Shown: piece by piece, positions 17,852 to 27,489 of the stretch
Numbering within the stretch: the first letter of the stretch is position 1
How the letters are laid out: each line of letters begins with the position of its first letter
Assembly (NCBI GenBank): GCA_018304175.1
Contig: JAGVWT010000008.1
Location: 1 to 41,992, forward strand
Direction: 5' to 3'
DNA length: 41,992 bases
Origin: Candidatus Pacearchaeota archaeon
GTDB lineage: Archaea; Nanobdellota; Nanobdellia; Pacearchaeales; GW2011-AR1
Translations under genes and position numbers: made by a program
Notes under the pieces: generated by a model
What the model saw: the letters and a program-made list of their open reading frames with translations, nothing else
Told to the model about the DNA's origin: nothing
Databases searched by the model: none

Positions 17852-18253
17852 ATGCCACACCAATGTGTTAGATGTTCAAAAATAATTCCTGTAGGGAGCA
17901 AGGAAATCTTAGAAGGATGTGATAACTGCAAAGGACATTTCTTTTTTTACATAAAAGATGAGCACTTGAAGAAAATTCAGGAAAACAAAGCCGAGGCAGA
18001 AATTAGTCCTGTTAGCCTGCCGAAAGAAGAAAAAACTAAAATAGAAAAAGAAATAAGGGAAATCGCTGGAATGCCTAATGAGGAGATTCCTATAATATTA
18101 GACATTGAATCAATAAACGTAACTGCTCCCGGAAAATATGAGATTGATATTGTGAATTTATTCAGGCGAGATCGGCCACTGATTTATAAAATTGAAGAAG
18201 GAAAATATATAATTGATTTAAGTTCTTTGTCGATGAAAGATTTGAAAGAATGA
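17852..18253 (+). CDS. Zn-ribbon protein of the COG3364 type
   Basis: MPHQCVRCSKIIPVGSKEILEGCDNCKGHFFFYIK; genomic context with Era-like GTPase/DUF2073. Confidence 0.8.
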   Translation: MPHQCVRCSKIIPVGSKEILEGCDNCKGHFFFYIKDEHLKKIQENKAEAEISPVSLPKEEKTKIEKEIREIAGMPNEEIPIILDIESINVTAPGKYEIDIVNLFRRDRPLIYKIEEGKYIIDLSSLSMKDLKE

Positions 18254-18346
18254 TAATAATACTTGGACTTTCATGCTCACTGTTGAGGAAGTTTTTTCTC
18301 AGTATAAAAACATTAATAATATAAATCCTTTTTGGTATTTTGATTT

Positions 18347-19618
18347 ATGAATACAAAAAAAACCAATTCTATCTTGAAGGAAGTTTTAAGTGAAGCTAAG
18401 CCAAATAAAAATGAAATAAAAGAAATTGCAAATAGGTTTAAAGACTTCAAAGTAAAACTCTTGGAAAAAATAAAGAAATTAAAAGTGCATGTAGAGATTT
18501 TTGTTGGGGGGAGTTTTGCTAAAAAGACTTTGATAAGAAAAAAAGAATATGATGTTGATGTATTCTTGAGATTTGACAAAAGACACAGGAAAGAAATCTC
18601 TGAGCTAACAGAGAAAATTCTTAATGGATTTAATAAAACAAAAATCCACGGCTCTAGAGATTATTTCATGATAAAATTAGGGAAGAATATTATTTTTGAG
18701 GTAATTCCTGTATTAAAAATAAAAAATCCAAAAGAAGCTGAGAACATAACTGATTTGTCATACTTTCATGTTAATTATGTTAGAAAAAAAGTCAATCCAA
18801 AGGTTATTGATGAGATAATAATTGCAAAAACATTCTGCCATGCTAACGGGTTCTATGGGGCAGAGTCCTACATAAAAGGTTTCTCTGGCTACGGTCTTGA
18901 ATTATTAATTCATCACTACGGAAGTTTTCTTAAATTCATAAAAACAATAGCAAAAACAGAAGACAAATTAATTATTGACACTGAAAAACATTTCAAAAAC
19001 AAACAGGAAATAATGATGGATTTAAATACTGCGAAATTAGCCTCACCAATAGTTTTGATTGACCCTACATTCAAGCAAAGAAATGCCCTTGCAGCTTTAT
19101 CATATGAGACTTTTAAAGAATTCAGGAAAAAATGCAAAAACTTTCTGAAAAATCCAGGAAAGCATTTTTTCGAAAAAAAAGAAATTGACTTTGACAAAAT
19201 AAGAAAAAATGCCTTAAAAGGAAAAAATGAATTCCTAAACATTAAGACAAAAACAGAAAAGCAGGAAGGAGATATAGCCGGAAGCAAACTGCTTAAATTC
19301 TACAACTTCCTTGAAAAAGAAATATCAAAGTTTTTCCAAATAAGAAATAAAGGCTTTGTCTATGAAGGAGGAAAAACAGCGAAGTATTTTTTTGTCGTCA
19401 AAAAGAAGAAAGAAATTGTTTTTCATGGACCTATGTTAACAGACAAGAAAAATGTTGAAAGATTCAGGAAAAAACACAAAAAAACTTTCAATAAAGGCAA
19501 AAGAATTTATGCTGAAGAAAAATTTAACTTAACACTGAAAAAATTCCTTCAAAACTGGAAAATTCACAACAAGAAAAGAATGCAAGAGATGAGTGTTGAG
19601 ATTTTTGATATAATCTGA
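18347..19618 (+). CDS. cca: Class I (archaeal) CCA-adding tRNA nucleotidyltransferase
   Basis: GGSFAKKTLIRKKEYDVDVFLRF nucleotidyltransferase motif; YFHVNYVRKK; archaeal CCA enzyme layout. Confidence 0.88.
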   Translation: MNTKKTNSILKEVLSEAKPNKNEIKEIANRFKDFKVKLLEKIKKLKVHVEIFVGGSFAKKTLIRKKEYDVDVFLRFDKRHRKEISELTEKILNGFNKTKIHGSRDYFMIKLGKNIIFEVIPVLKIKNPKEAENITDLSYFHVNYVRKKVNPKVIDEIIIAKTFCHANGFYGAESYIKGFSGYGLELLIHHYGSFLKFIKTIAKTEDKLIIDTEKHFKNKQEIMMDLNTAKLASPIVLIDPTFKQRNALAALSYETFKEFRKKCKNFLKNPGKHFFEKKEIDFDKIRKNALKGKNEFLNIKTKTEKQEGDIAGSKLLKFYNFLEKEISKFFQIRNKGFVYEGGKTAKYFFVVKKKKEIVFHGPMLTDKKNVERFRKKHKKTFNKGKRIYAEEKFNLTLKKFLQNWKIHNKKRMQEMSVEIFDII

Positions 19619-19620
19619 TA

Positions 19621-20019
19621 TTATAAGTGAGCAGGAACGTCAAGAGATATCCTTTCCATTTTAGGGGGATTTAAAGATAATAAAGCATCATAAGAATACA
19701 CCACATGGGAGAACCTTGCCCCATACTTTATAGAACTTGGATTGCAACCAACCAATTTAATTATCTCCATTAAAACTTTGTCTTTGTATTTCTGTTTTGA
19801 TGCCGCAAGATAATCTTCTAGATTCTTTGTTTTTAGATAGACGGTATATTGCCTAAATCCTTTAATGGTATTTCCATCTTCCAACTCGATTGTTTTATTT
19901 ACCAACAAAGATTTTGGATTTTGAGAATTAAATCCATGTTCAAAATAGTCAGAATTATTAACTTTTTTTATTATCTCTTCCAAAGAAACATCTCGAAAAC
20001 TCTCAAATGTTTTCACCAT
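19621..20019 (-). CDS. Hypothetical protein
   Basis: 132-aa ORF in apparent operon with next two minus-strand genes. Confidence 0.5.
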   Translation of the reverse strand: MVKTFESFRDVSLEEIIKKVNNSDYFEHGFNSQNPKSLLVNKTIELEDGNTIKGFRQYTVYLKTKNLEDYLAASKQKYKDKVLMEIIKLVGCNPSSIKYGARFSHVVYSYDALLSLNPPKMERISLDVPAHL

Positions 20020-20020
20020 T

Positions 20021-20347
20021 TTAATTCTCTGCTATGAATTTCTTCATTTCTTCTAATGTATGATAAGTTCCAGTTCTGTTTACTTCAGCAAATACTCTTT
20101 CTATGTATCCTTGGTTTACGGCATCTTCTAAAAATAATTGAGCATCTTCTTTACTACTTGGATACATTGCATTTGGCCATAAACCATTTGGATTCAAACC
20201 GGCACCATTTCTACCAAACCAATAAACCATCCCTGCTGACAAATATCTTTCTGAATTTCCTTTCTTGTGTAATTCCAACATTGCCTCAAGAGTATTTCTA
20301 AATCCTTCAATTGTTGGAGATTTATTCTCTACCATTTCATTTCCCAT
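20021..20347 (-). CDS. Hypothetical protein
   Basis: Listed ORF starts 20431 but upstream 28 codons overlap the regulator gene; MGNEMVENKSPTIEG at 20347 more likely. Confidence 0.5.
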   Translation of the reverse strand: MGNEMVENKSPTIEGFRNTLEAMLELHKKGNSERYLSAGMVYWFGRNGAGLNPNGLWPNAMYPSSKEDAQLFLEDAVNQGYIERVFAEVNRTGTYHTLEEMKKFIAEN

Positions 20348-21131
20348 TAATGTTTTTAATTGCCTTGTCAAACATTGCCGCGAAAGCTCCTGAGAAAAAC
20401 TCAGAGTTAAGCCATATTGCAGTGTCTTCATCAGCTGCTTTTGATAAGTAGAAAAGAATTTCTTTCCTGTCTACTATGAAGAATTTAGCGTGTATGTTAA
20501 CTTTCCTGAATTTCATGTCGAATTTCTTTTCAGCATGCCTTATCAACTTCTCATCTCCAGAAAGAGCGATTTTCAGCTTAACATTTGATTTCTTTAAGGC
20601 TAAAAAAGTTTGATGGAAAAGTTTTGCCTTGGAAATTATTTCCTCAACATTTGTGCATATTATTACTTCTTCCTTTGCGTGGTTTATTATATCCCTTATG
20701 TGGTTTGAAATGTTTGACCTTCCTTTCAATGCAACAGTTATGTCTTCTTTCTTTACTGGCTGTAAACCTTGAATGTAAAGACTTTCAAGATTTTCAAATT
20801 CACTTGTGTTTTTTATCTGTGATATTTCAACGATTTTTTCCTCTGCTCTTGTTCTTACATTGTTCTTTAATTTTTCAAGAATCATTTTTGGCTTCACACC
20901 AATGTACTTAACAGGTTTTCCTATCTTAACAATAGCGAAGCCTCTCTTTTCTAAAGATTCCAAAACATCGTAAGTTCTACTTCTTGGCACACCTGAACCT
21001 GATGCAATCTCGCTTGCTGAAGCTACTCCTCTCTTTAATAATGCAAGCCATACTTTTGTTTCGTAAATATTCAAATCAAAATAATCCTTTACTTTCTTAA
21101 CTAAATCCTGTTCAACTAACATAAACCCCAC
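20337..21131 (-). CDS. TrmB-family transcriptional regulator (HTH + C-terminal PLD-like effector region)
   Basis: LNIYETKVWLALLKRGVASASEIASGSGVPRSRTYDVLESLEKRGF...; HAKFFIVDRKEILFYLS. Confidence 0.88.
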   Translation of the reverse strand: MGFMLVEQDLVKKVKDYFDLNIYETKVWLALLKRGVASASEIASGSGVPRSRTYDVLESLEKRGFAIVKIGKPVKYIGVKPKMILEKLKNNVRTRAEEKIVEISQIKNTSEFENLESLYIQGLQPVKKEDITVALKGRSNISNHIRDIINHAKEEVIICTNVEEIISKAKLFHQTFLALKKSNVKLKIALSGDEKLIRHAEKKFDMKFRKVNIHAKFFIVDRKEILFYLSKAADEDTAIWLNSEFFSGAFAAMFDKAIKNINGK

Positions 21132-21173
21132 ACAAACTCCTGATTTATAAATCTTGTGGTTTTGTTACTTTTT

Positions 21174-22088
21174 TTAAGTGAGAACTAAATAACTTAAAGC
21201 AATGCCGAGGAAAATTCCTGTAGAGATGAAAGGCATTGCAGGGTAGAACTTCTTTTTTTCCGAGAAAAACAACAAATAAGCAAGCCCAATAGTTGCGCCA
21301 ATTGCAACAAACAATGCAGAGTAAATACCAAGTGTTTTTAACATAACTCCTGCAGCAATTATTGGGAATACAACATCTCCTCCGCCAAGAATTGCAACAT
21401 TAACTTTTATTTTCTTTTTCCTCAATTGAGCAGGCTTCATTTTACTAAGCTTTAATTTCATGTTCTTTGGGATATAAGAAACAAAAAATCCAGAGAAAAT
21501 ATTCAACTTTTTAATTTGATATTTAGCCATTTTCTGCATTATTCCAGAATGCCAGACAGCCCAAATATCATAAACCGAAATCAAAACAAGTAAAGCAACA
21601 ACAGTATAAACATTAAGAATTTGTACGAAAATCGCGGCTATTCCAGGGTAAATGAAAATTTCGGTTAGGTTATGAACTAGAAAATTTCTCTTGAAAATTT
21701 TTACATAAGCCAGAACTAAAGCAAGAAGAGAAATAAAAATCCAGGTAACTGAAACTTCTAATATGTTAAAATTAAAAGGTAAAAATTTTGGAATGAAGGA
21801 ATTAAATGAAATCATTAGTGCAATTGTTACCACAATAAAAAACCAAGCTTTCAAAATAAAAGCAAAATTTAATTTGCTCAAAAGTAGCATGAGAATTACT
21901 GCTATTACAAACGCAAATAAAAGATAAACTAATGCCACATTATATTGCCCTGTTTCCTCAATTTCATGAGTTTCAAAACCCAACGGCAATTCATTGTTAA
22001 TGTAATGATTAACAACATAAATTCCTAAGAATTGAGTTATAAGAAACATTCCTAGAATAATTAAAGTTATTTTTGTATTGTGTTTCAT
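21174..22088 (-). CDS. Presenilin/signal-peptide-peptidase-like intramembrane aspartyl protease
   Basis: Multi-TM; ISVYDIWAVW (YD), GGGDVVFPIIAAG (GxGD), PAMPFI (PAL-like). Confidence 0.85.
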   Translation of the reverse strand: MKHNTKITLIILGMFLITQFLGIYVVNHYINNELPLGFETHEIEETGQYNVALVYLLFAFVIAVILMLLLSKLNFAFILKAWFFIVVTIALMISFNSFIPKFLPFNFNILEVSVTWIFISLLALVLAYVKIFKRNFLVHNLTEIFIYPGIAAIFVQILNVYTVVALLVLISVYDIWAVWHSGIMQKMAKYQIKKLNIFSGFFVSYIPKNMKLKLSKMKPAQLRKKKIKVNVAILGGGDVVFPIIAAGVMLKTLGIYSALFVAIGATIGLAYLLFFSEKKKFYPAMPFISTGIFLGIALSYLVLT

Positions 22089-22285
22089 ATTAATTTTTTC
22101 AATAAATTTTCGTTGAAGTACAAGATTGCAACTCCTATAATAATGGAAGCAACATAACTAATGAAATGATTTCCTGGAAAAAGGTAGACATCCATTAAAC
22201 CCCACACTCCGCGCCAAAAAGAAATTATTGCAAATGCAATCAAAAGTGTCAATAAAACCTCCCTTAAGTGTTTTTTCCAATTCAT
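22085..22285 (-). CDS. Small two-TM protein translationally coupled to the presenilin-like gene
   Basis: 66 aa, overlaps downstream start by 4 nt; begins with conserved-looking small membrane peptidase-leader-like WRGVWGLMDVYLFPGNHFIS. Confidence 0.6.
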   Translation of the reverse strand: MNWKKHLREVLLTLLIAFAIISFWRGVWGLMDVYLFPGNHFISYVASIIIGVAILYFNENLLKKLI

Positions 22286-22329
22286 AAATTAAAGTATGAA
22301 AACAAGTTTTTAAGTTTTGGGAAAGGAAA

Positions 22330-24213
22330 CTATCTTAAATTTATTGTCTCGAGAAGACGTGGAACATTCGTCTCCATTCTGTTAATTCTGTATATTGAAG
22401 AAGCCAAATCAAGGCATTTTGAAACTTCACCATGCATAACCATAACCTTCCTCGGTTTTGGATTTATTTTTTTGAAAAAAGCCATTAATTCGTTTCTTCC
22501 TGCATGTGCAGTTAAACCTTTTGAAGTATGGACTTCCATATTTACTTTAACAAACTCATCTTTTCCGTCGGTATTTAACCTTATATCTTTTGCTCCGTCC
22601 TGAACTTGCCTTCCGAGACTTCCTGAACCTTGATAACAAACAAAAATAAGTGAATTTTTTTCGTTAACTGCAAATTCTTTGAAATACTCAACACTTGCTC
22701 CTCCTGCAAGCATTCCTGAAGTAGCAAGAACCACGCAAGGGCCCCCTTCAATGACATTTTTCCTTTCTTCAGACGAACCGACACGGGAAAAAATTTCAGA
22801 TGTAAATGGATTTTTATCTTGAAATGTAAGAGCCCTTAACTTGTTGTTTAAAAAGTCAGGATATGCTGTGTGAATTGCGTTAATGTCCCATATCATTCCG
22901 TCAATATAAACAGGAATTTTTTTCATCCTTCCGCGCTTTATGGCATCTTCAATTATAAGCATTGTTTCTTGGGCTCTTCCCAAACCTAATTCAGGGATTA
23001 ACACTTTGCCTCCGCGTTCAATTGTCATGTTCGTCAAATCAATGAACTTTTCTTCTGCTTCCCTTCTTGGAGGAAGAACATCTTCTTTTGCACCATATGT
23101 TGATTCAGTTATAACAGACTCCAATCTTGGAAAATATATTGTAGCCGGTTCTAAAAGTCTAGTACGCATAAATTTGTAATCTCCTGTGTAAAGAAGGTTG
23201 TGCGAACCATTTCCTATATTTATATGAACCATTGCGCTTCCTAAAACATGCCCTGCATTGTAAAAAGTTATTCTAATGTCAGAAGTGACGTCGGTAACTT
23301 CATTATAGTTTAGGCAAATGCTATGCTTTACCATTTCCTTTATGTCTGTCGAACTATACAAAGGTTTTTCAGCCTGTTTGTAAGCCACACCAATAAAATC
23401 CAAAGCTAACAAAGATGAAATATCTCTCGTCGGCAAAGTCATGTAAACAGGACCTTTGTATCCCATTTTGTATAAAAAAGGGACCATCCCTACATGGTCA
23501 ATGTGGGCGTGACTAATAATTACCGCATCAAGTTGATTTATATCAAATTCTGGAATATTAAAAATTGGAAACTTGTCTTCTCCTTGTGAAGAAACATCAA
23601 TCCCACAATCAAGAAGCACCTTTGAATTTGGAGTCTGTAAGAGAACACAGCTTCTTCCAACTTGCCTTGCCGCCCCCAAAAAAGTGAGCCTAATCCATTC
23701 GTCTGTTCTTTTTGGATCCCAATCTTCGTAAATTTTTTTTCCGACAGAATTCAAAAATCTGCGTCGGTAATTGTTGTTGGCGTACAAAACCTCCCTGATA
23801 TTTTCAACTATCTTGCTTTTTATTGCAGGGCTTCTCTGCACTTGAGGTGACCAAAAAGTCTTGTGTTTCAGCTCATCCAAAATGATTCCCCTTTTTCCTA
23901 TAACCATTCCTGGTTTTTTCGCCTCAATTATCACAATACTTCTATAGTTGTCAAAAATTATGTTTGTTATTTCTGCTTCTTCTGGAATAGATTTTCTTAT
24001 TTCCTTTTCAGTCTCTTCAGCATCTTTCAAAATTTTCTTGTCAGCCCTTAATTCAATTCTCTTTTTTATTTCATTGACTATTTCTTTGATTTTTCCAGAA
24101 CCTCTTCTAAAAAACTCAGCGTCGTCTGTGTAAAGAACAACATTTGCTCCTTCAAAACTTGCTTCTGTTATTTTTCCCTTAAGTCTATCAGTTATATTCT
24201 TTAGAAGTTCCAT
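22330..24213 (-). CDS. aCPSF1/FttA beta-CASP ribonuclease and transcription termination factor (KH + MBL + beta-CASP)
   Basis: GMVIGKRGIILDEL KH motif; HAHIDHVG MBL motif; full-length beta-CASP architecture. Confidence 0.93.
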   Translation of the reverse strand: MELLKNITDRLKGKITEASFEGANVVLYTDDAEFFRRGSGKIKEIVNEIKKRIELRADKKILKDAEETEKEIRKSIPEEAEITNIIFDNYRSIVIIEAKKPGMVIGKRGIILDELKHKTFWSPQVQRSPAIKSKIVENIREVLYANNNYRRRFLNSVGKKIYEDWDPKRTDEWIRLTFLGAARQVGRSCVLLQTPNSKVLLDCGIDVSSQGEDKFPIFNIPEFDINQLDAVIISHAHIDHVGMVPFLYKMGYKGPVYMTLPTRDISSLLALDFIGVAYKQAEKPLYSSTDIKEMVKHSICLNYNEVTDVTSDIRITFYNAGHVLGSAMVHINIGNGSHNLLYTGDYKFMRTRLLEPATIYFPRLESVITESTYGAKEDVLPPRREAEEKFIDLTNMTIERGGKVLIPELGLGRAQETMLIIEDAIKRGRMKKIPVYIDGMIWDINAIHTAYPDFLNNKLRALTFQDKNPFTSEIFSRVGSSEERKNVIEGGPCVVLATSGMLAGGASVEYFKEFAVNEKNSLIFVCYQGSGSLGRQVQDGAKDIRLNTDGKDEFVKVNMEVHTSKGLTAHAGRNELMAFFKKINPKPRKVMVMHGEVSKCLDLASSIYRINRMETNVPRLLETINLR

Positions 24214-24260
24214 GTTAAAAATTCAAATAAACAATTCACTAATTTTATGCAAAACTATTT

Positions 24261-24962
24261 TTACTTTTTATCATCCTTAAAGCCGTCTGTTCTTGGACTA
24301 GCTTTTTTGTCCTTGTACTCTGGAAAGATTTCCTGTTCAATAACATGATTTATTCCATTTTTTGTTATTGTAAAAACATCAATTCCATTTCCACTTCCTA
24401 TATCTCTTTGAGTGGAAGATTTTATCGCTTCAACAGCCAACTTAACTCCTTCATCAACACTCATATCCTTTTTATATTGCCTCTCCAAAAGTCCTAGAAC
24501 AAAAGGCATACCACTCCCAAAGTTAGCGTCGTAATCTTCTACTTTCATCGCAGTTCCTGCAGGTTCAATTGTGTATAGCTCTGTAGTCCCATTCTCATTG
24601 AAGCCGCCAAGAAGAGATCCAACTATTGAGGCAATCATTGAAGGCTGTCTTATATTTTGATAAGTCATTGTCCCAATCAAATTTGCAGCTTCTCTAACTG
24701 TTGGTCTTGAGCGAGATTTTAACTCTTTTAATCTTAACTGAGCAGATATAATTTTTTTCTGCATCTCTATGTCTGAAGCATTTCCCGTTCCAGAAATGAC
24801 CAAGTAATCATTTATTTTAACAGCTTTCTGAACATTTTTATTCATAATTAAATTTCCTGCAGTGCTTCTTCTATCAGAAGCCATTACAACTCCGTCTTTG
24901 CATACTATTCCAAGAATAGTTGTTCCTGTTTTCAAAATTGAGTTCTTTAATTCTTGATCCAT
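24261..24962 (-). CDS. psmB: 20S proteasome beta subunit
   Basis: Short propeptide ...LKTG|TTILGIVCKDGVVMASDRRSTAGN. Confidence 0.93.
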   Translation of the reverse strand: MDQELKNSILKTGTTILGIVCKDGVVMASDRRSTAGNLIMNKNVQKAVKINDYLVISGTGNASDIEMQKKIISAQLRLKELKSRSRPTVREAANLIGTMTYQNIRQPSMIASIVGSLLGGFNENGTTELYTIEPAGTAMKVEDYDANFGSGMPFVLGLLERQYKKDMSVDEGVKLAVEAIKSSTQRDIGSGNGIDVFTITKNGINHVIEQEIFPEYKDKKASPRTDGFKDDKK

Positions 24963-25095
24963 TTTCTTTCTTTAATTTTATCTTAAATAATGAGTAAAAG
25001 CTTTAGAACCTATAATTATTGTTAATAATAGTATTTTATAAATGTTTTGGTTAAAAAAGAAAAGTGTTAAAAACATCAATTTTCTAGATAATAAG

Positions 25096-25443
25096 ATGAA
25101 TACAAATCGCGTTGCAGTGGGATTAACTGCACTTGTATTATTTTTTCCTATTAAGGGAAAAGCTGAAGATTATCTGGCTTTAGATGGAAAATTATACATA
25201 TCAGCAAGGGAAAACCAAGAAAAAACTATAAATAAAAATAGTTATGAAGATTTGGAGGAAAGATTAAAGGGAATTTTAGAAAATCGTTTGAATTTAAAAT
25301 TAAATTCTGATGATAGGTTGAATATTTATAGCGACGGTATTGGTGGGAATATGAAAGGTCTTGGGATGGAAAACTCAACATGGAGATTAAATGTTGAAAG
25401 CGGTAATGAGATTATTTTTAGATATAAATTAAAAATGAACTAA
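25096..25443 (+). CDS. Small secreted protein
   Basis: Signal peptide-like MNTNRVAVGLTALVLFFPIKGKAEDYLA; stop overlaps rad50 stop (convergent). Confidence 0.5.
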   Translation: MNTNRVAVGLTALVLFFPIKGKAEDYLALDGKLYISARENQEKTINKNSYEDLEERLKGILENRLNLKLNSDDRLNIYSDGIGGNMKGLGMENSTWRLNVESGNEIIFRYKLKMN

Positions 25444-27488
25444 AACTCGACTTTTGAGATTCCATTTTCTTTCTTGAATTTTATTATGTTCTCGACAAAT
25501 GCCTCTATTTTTTGCTCGTGACTTACAATTATCAATTGTTTTATGTTAAGCTGATTTAAAACATCGCGCATTTTATCAAGTTGCTTATCGCTGAAGCCAT
25601 CTGTCGGCTCGTCTAAAATAACTACGTCTTTCGTTTTTATCTTACTTAGAAGGGAATTTATAACTTGATTCAGTGCTAATCTGTAAGCCAGGGCTATTGC
25701 AGTTCTTTCACCTCCTGACATGTAATTGTAATCCAACTCGTAATCCTGCTGTTCAATTACAGGAGTAAAATCGTCGCTAACCCTTACATTGAAAGTCTCT
25801 GAAACGAGCATTCCAAACCACTGAGAAAAAAATTTGGAAAACTCCATCCTTAATTTAATCATCACATTTTTTTCAATTATAGAAATCAAAACAGAAAAAT
25901 TCTGAGAAAGCCAATTTTCAACTTCTGAAATATAATTAATCTGACTTTGAATTTTTTCAGTTTCTTTTATTTTTTCCTTCAGTTCTTCAACTTGCCTTGA
26001 GAAAAAATCTATTTCCTTTTTTAATTCTGCAACTTTTATCTCAGCAAACCTTTCCATCTTCAAAGCTGCTTCAAGCTGAATGTTTTTTTCTTCAAATTCA
26101 ATCCCAAATTTCTTGTAGTCTAAAAAAGATTTTCCTAGTGAAAGAAGCAAATTTTCAGATGTTTCCACTTCTTTTTTTATATTTTCATTAATTTGTTCAA
26201 GTTCTTCAATATGCGATATTTTGTCCTTAACCTCTTCATTTTTCAGTTTTAATATTCTCATTTCCTGTATATTTCTCTCAAGTTCTGCTACCTCTCTGTT
26301 AAAGATTTTTAGTTTGTCTGATAAGTTCTTTTTTGAATCTTCAAGCTCAGCGATTTTTTTATTATCTTCATGTAGTTCATAGTTTAGCTTTTTTATTATG
26401 TTATCTTTGTAATTATCACGCACTTCCTGCAAACATGTTGGGCAAACATAAATCTCAGATATTTTCGATTTTAATAAGGAGTTTTCGGTATTTTTTTTGT
26501 TTAGCAAACTAACTTCTGATAAGATTGATATTATTTCGTTGTTCATTCCTTCTTTCTCTATTTTTTTTGCCCCAATTTTTCCTTCTAAGATAATCATTTC
26601 TGATTCTGAAAAACTCTTTTCCTGTACTTCTTTTATTTGCTCTTTAAGCTTGTTAATAATTTTTTGATTGTTGTTAAAAGACTCCATTTTTCCAGAAATA
26701 ATTATCTTATTTTTTTCAATATCTTGGTATATTTTTTTTCCTTCTTCAACTTTTTCAAGGATTCTTTCCCTTTCTTCACGTATTTTATTTCTTTCTTCCT
26801 GCCTTGTAAAAAATTCCTTTTCAATAGAAGTTAAATTGTAATGTTTTGCCTCAAGCTCATTTTCTTTCTTGTTTAAAAGAAGTTTTTGTTCGTCAATGTT
26901 CGAGATTATTCCTTCTTTTATCCTTTTCTCTTCCCTCAACTTTGAAGTGAGAAGTGCAATATTATTAAGTATTGTTTTGTATCTATCTATTCCAAAAACA
27001 TGTCTTAAAGTATTTACCCTTGTTTCAGAGTCTTGAAGAATTATTTGTTTCATCTCTTCTTGAGGAGTATAAACTGTGAACTTGTAAAGTAAATTTTGTT
27101 TTTTTGAAAACTCTTCTGGATAGTTTAACAAATCTAATATTATATTTTTTAATTCCATGACTGAAATTTCTTTTTTCCCTCCATCAATTGTTATAGAGCA
27201 ATAATCCTGGGAAATTGCCTTGTTTTTTTTCAACGTCCTTTCAACAGTTATTTCTCTTCCATCAACTTCAAAATCCATCTCAACTCCTCCGAAAAGCGTG
27301 CCGTTCCTTAACAAAGAAGAACCCCTTTGTGTTGGTTGCAAGCCAAATAATGCGAATTCTATAGCAAGAAGTATAGAGGTTTTTCCTGAACCAATGTCTC
27401 CTGAAAGCAAGGTTGATCCAACTGGAAAAGTTATTTCTTGATTTTCATAACTCCTTATATTGTTTAGTTTAATTTTTTTCAGGAGCAT
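25440..27488 (-). CDS. rad50: DNA double-strand break repair ATPase Rad50
   Basis: GDIGSGKTSILLAIEFALFG Walker A; CPTC zinc hook at 26433-26444; MSGGERTAIALAYRLAL signature; DEPTDG. Confidence 0.93.
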   Translation of the reverse strand: MLLKKIKLNNIRSYENQEITFPVGSTLLSGDIGSGKTSILLAIEFALFGLQPTQRGSSLLRNGTLFGGVEMDFEVDGREITVERTLKKNKAISQDYCSITIDGGKKEISVMELKNIILDLLNYPEEFSKKQNLLYKFTVYTPQEEMKQIILQDSETRVNTLRHVFGIDRYKTILNNIALLTSKLREEKRIKEGIISNIDEQKLLLNKKENELEAKHYNLTSIEKEFFTRQEERNKIREERERILEKVEEGKKIYQDIEKNKIIISGKMESFNNNQKIINKLKEQIKEVQEKSFSESEMIILEGKIGAKKIEKEGMNNEIISILSEVSLLNKKNTENSLLKSKISEIYVCPTCLQEVRDNYKDNIIKKLNYELHEDNKKIAELEDSKKNLSDKLKIFNREVAELERNIQEMRILKLKNEEVKDKISHIEELEQINENIKKEVETSENLLLSLGKSFLDYKKFGIEFEEKNIQLEAALKMERFAEIKVAELKKEIDFFSRQVEELKEKIKETEKIQSQINYISEVENWLSQNFSVLISIIEKNVMIKLRMEFSKFFSQWFGMLVSETFNVRVSDDFTPVIEQQDYELDYNYMSGGERTAIALAYRLALNQVINSLLSKIKTKDVVILDEPTDGFSDKQLDKMRDVLNQLNIKQLIIVSHEQKIEAFVENIIKFKKENGISKVEF

Positions 27489-27489
27489 T

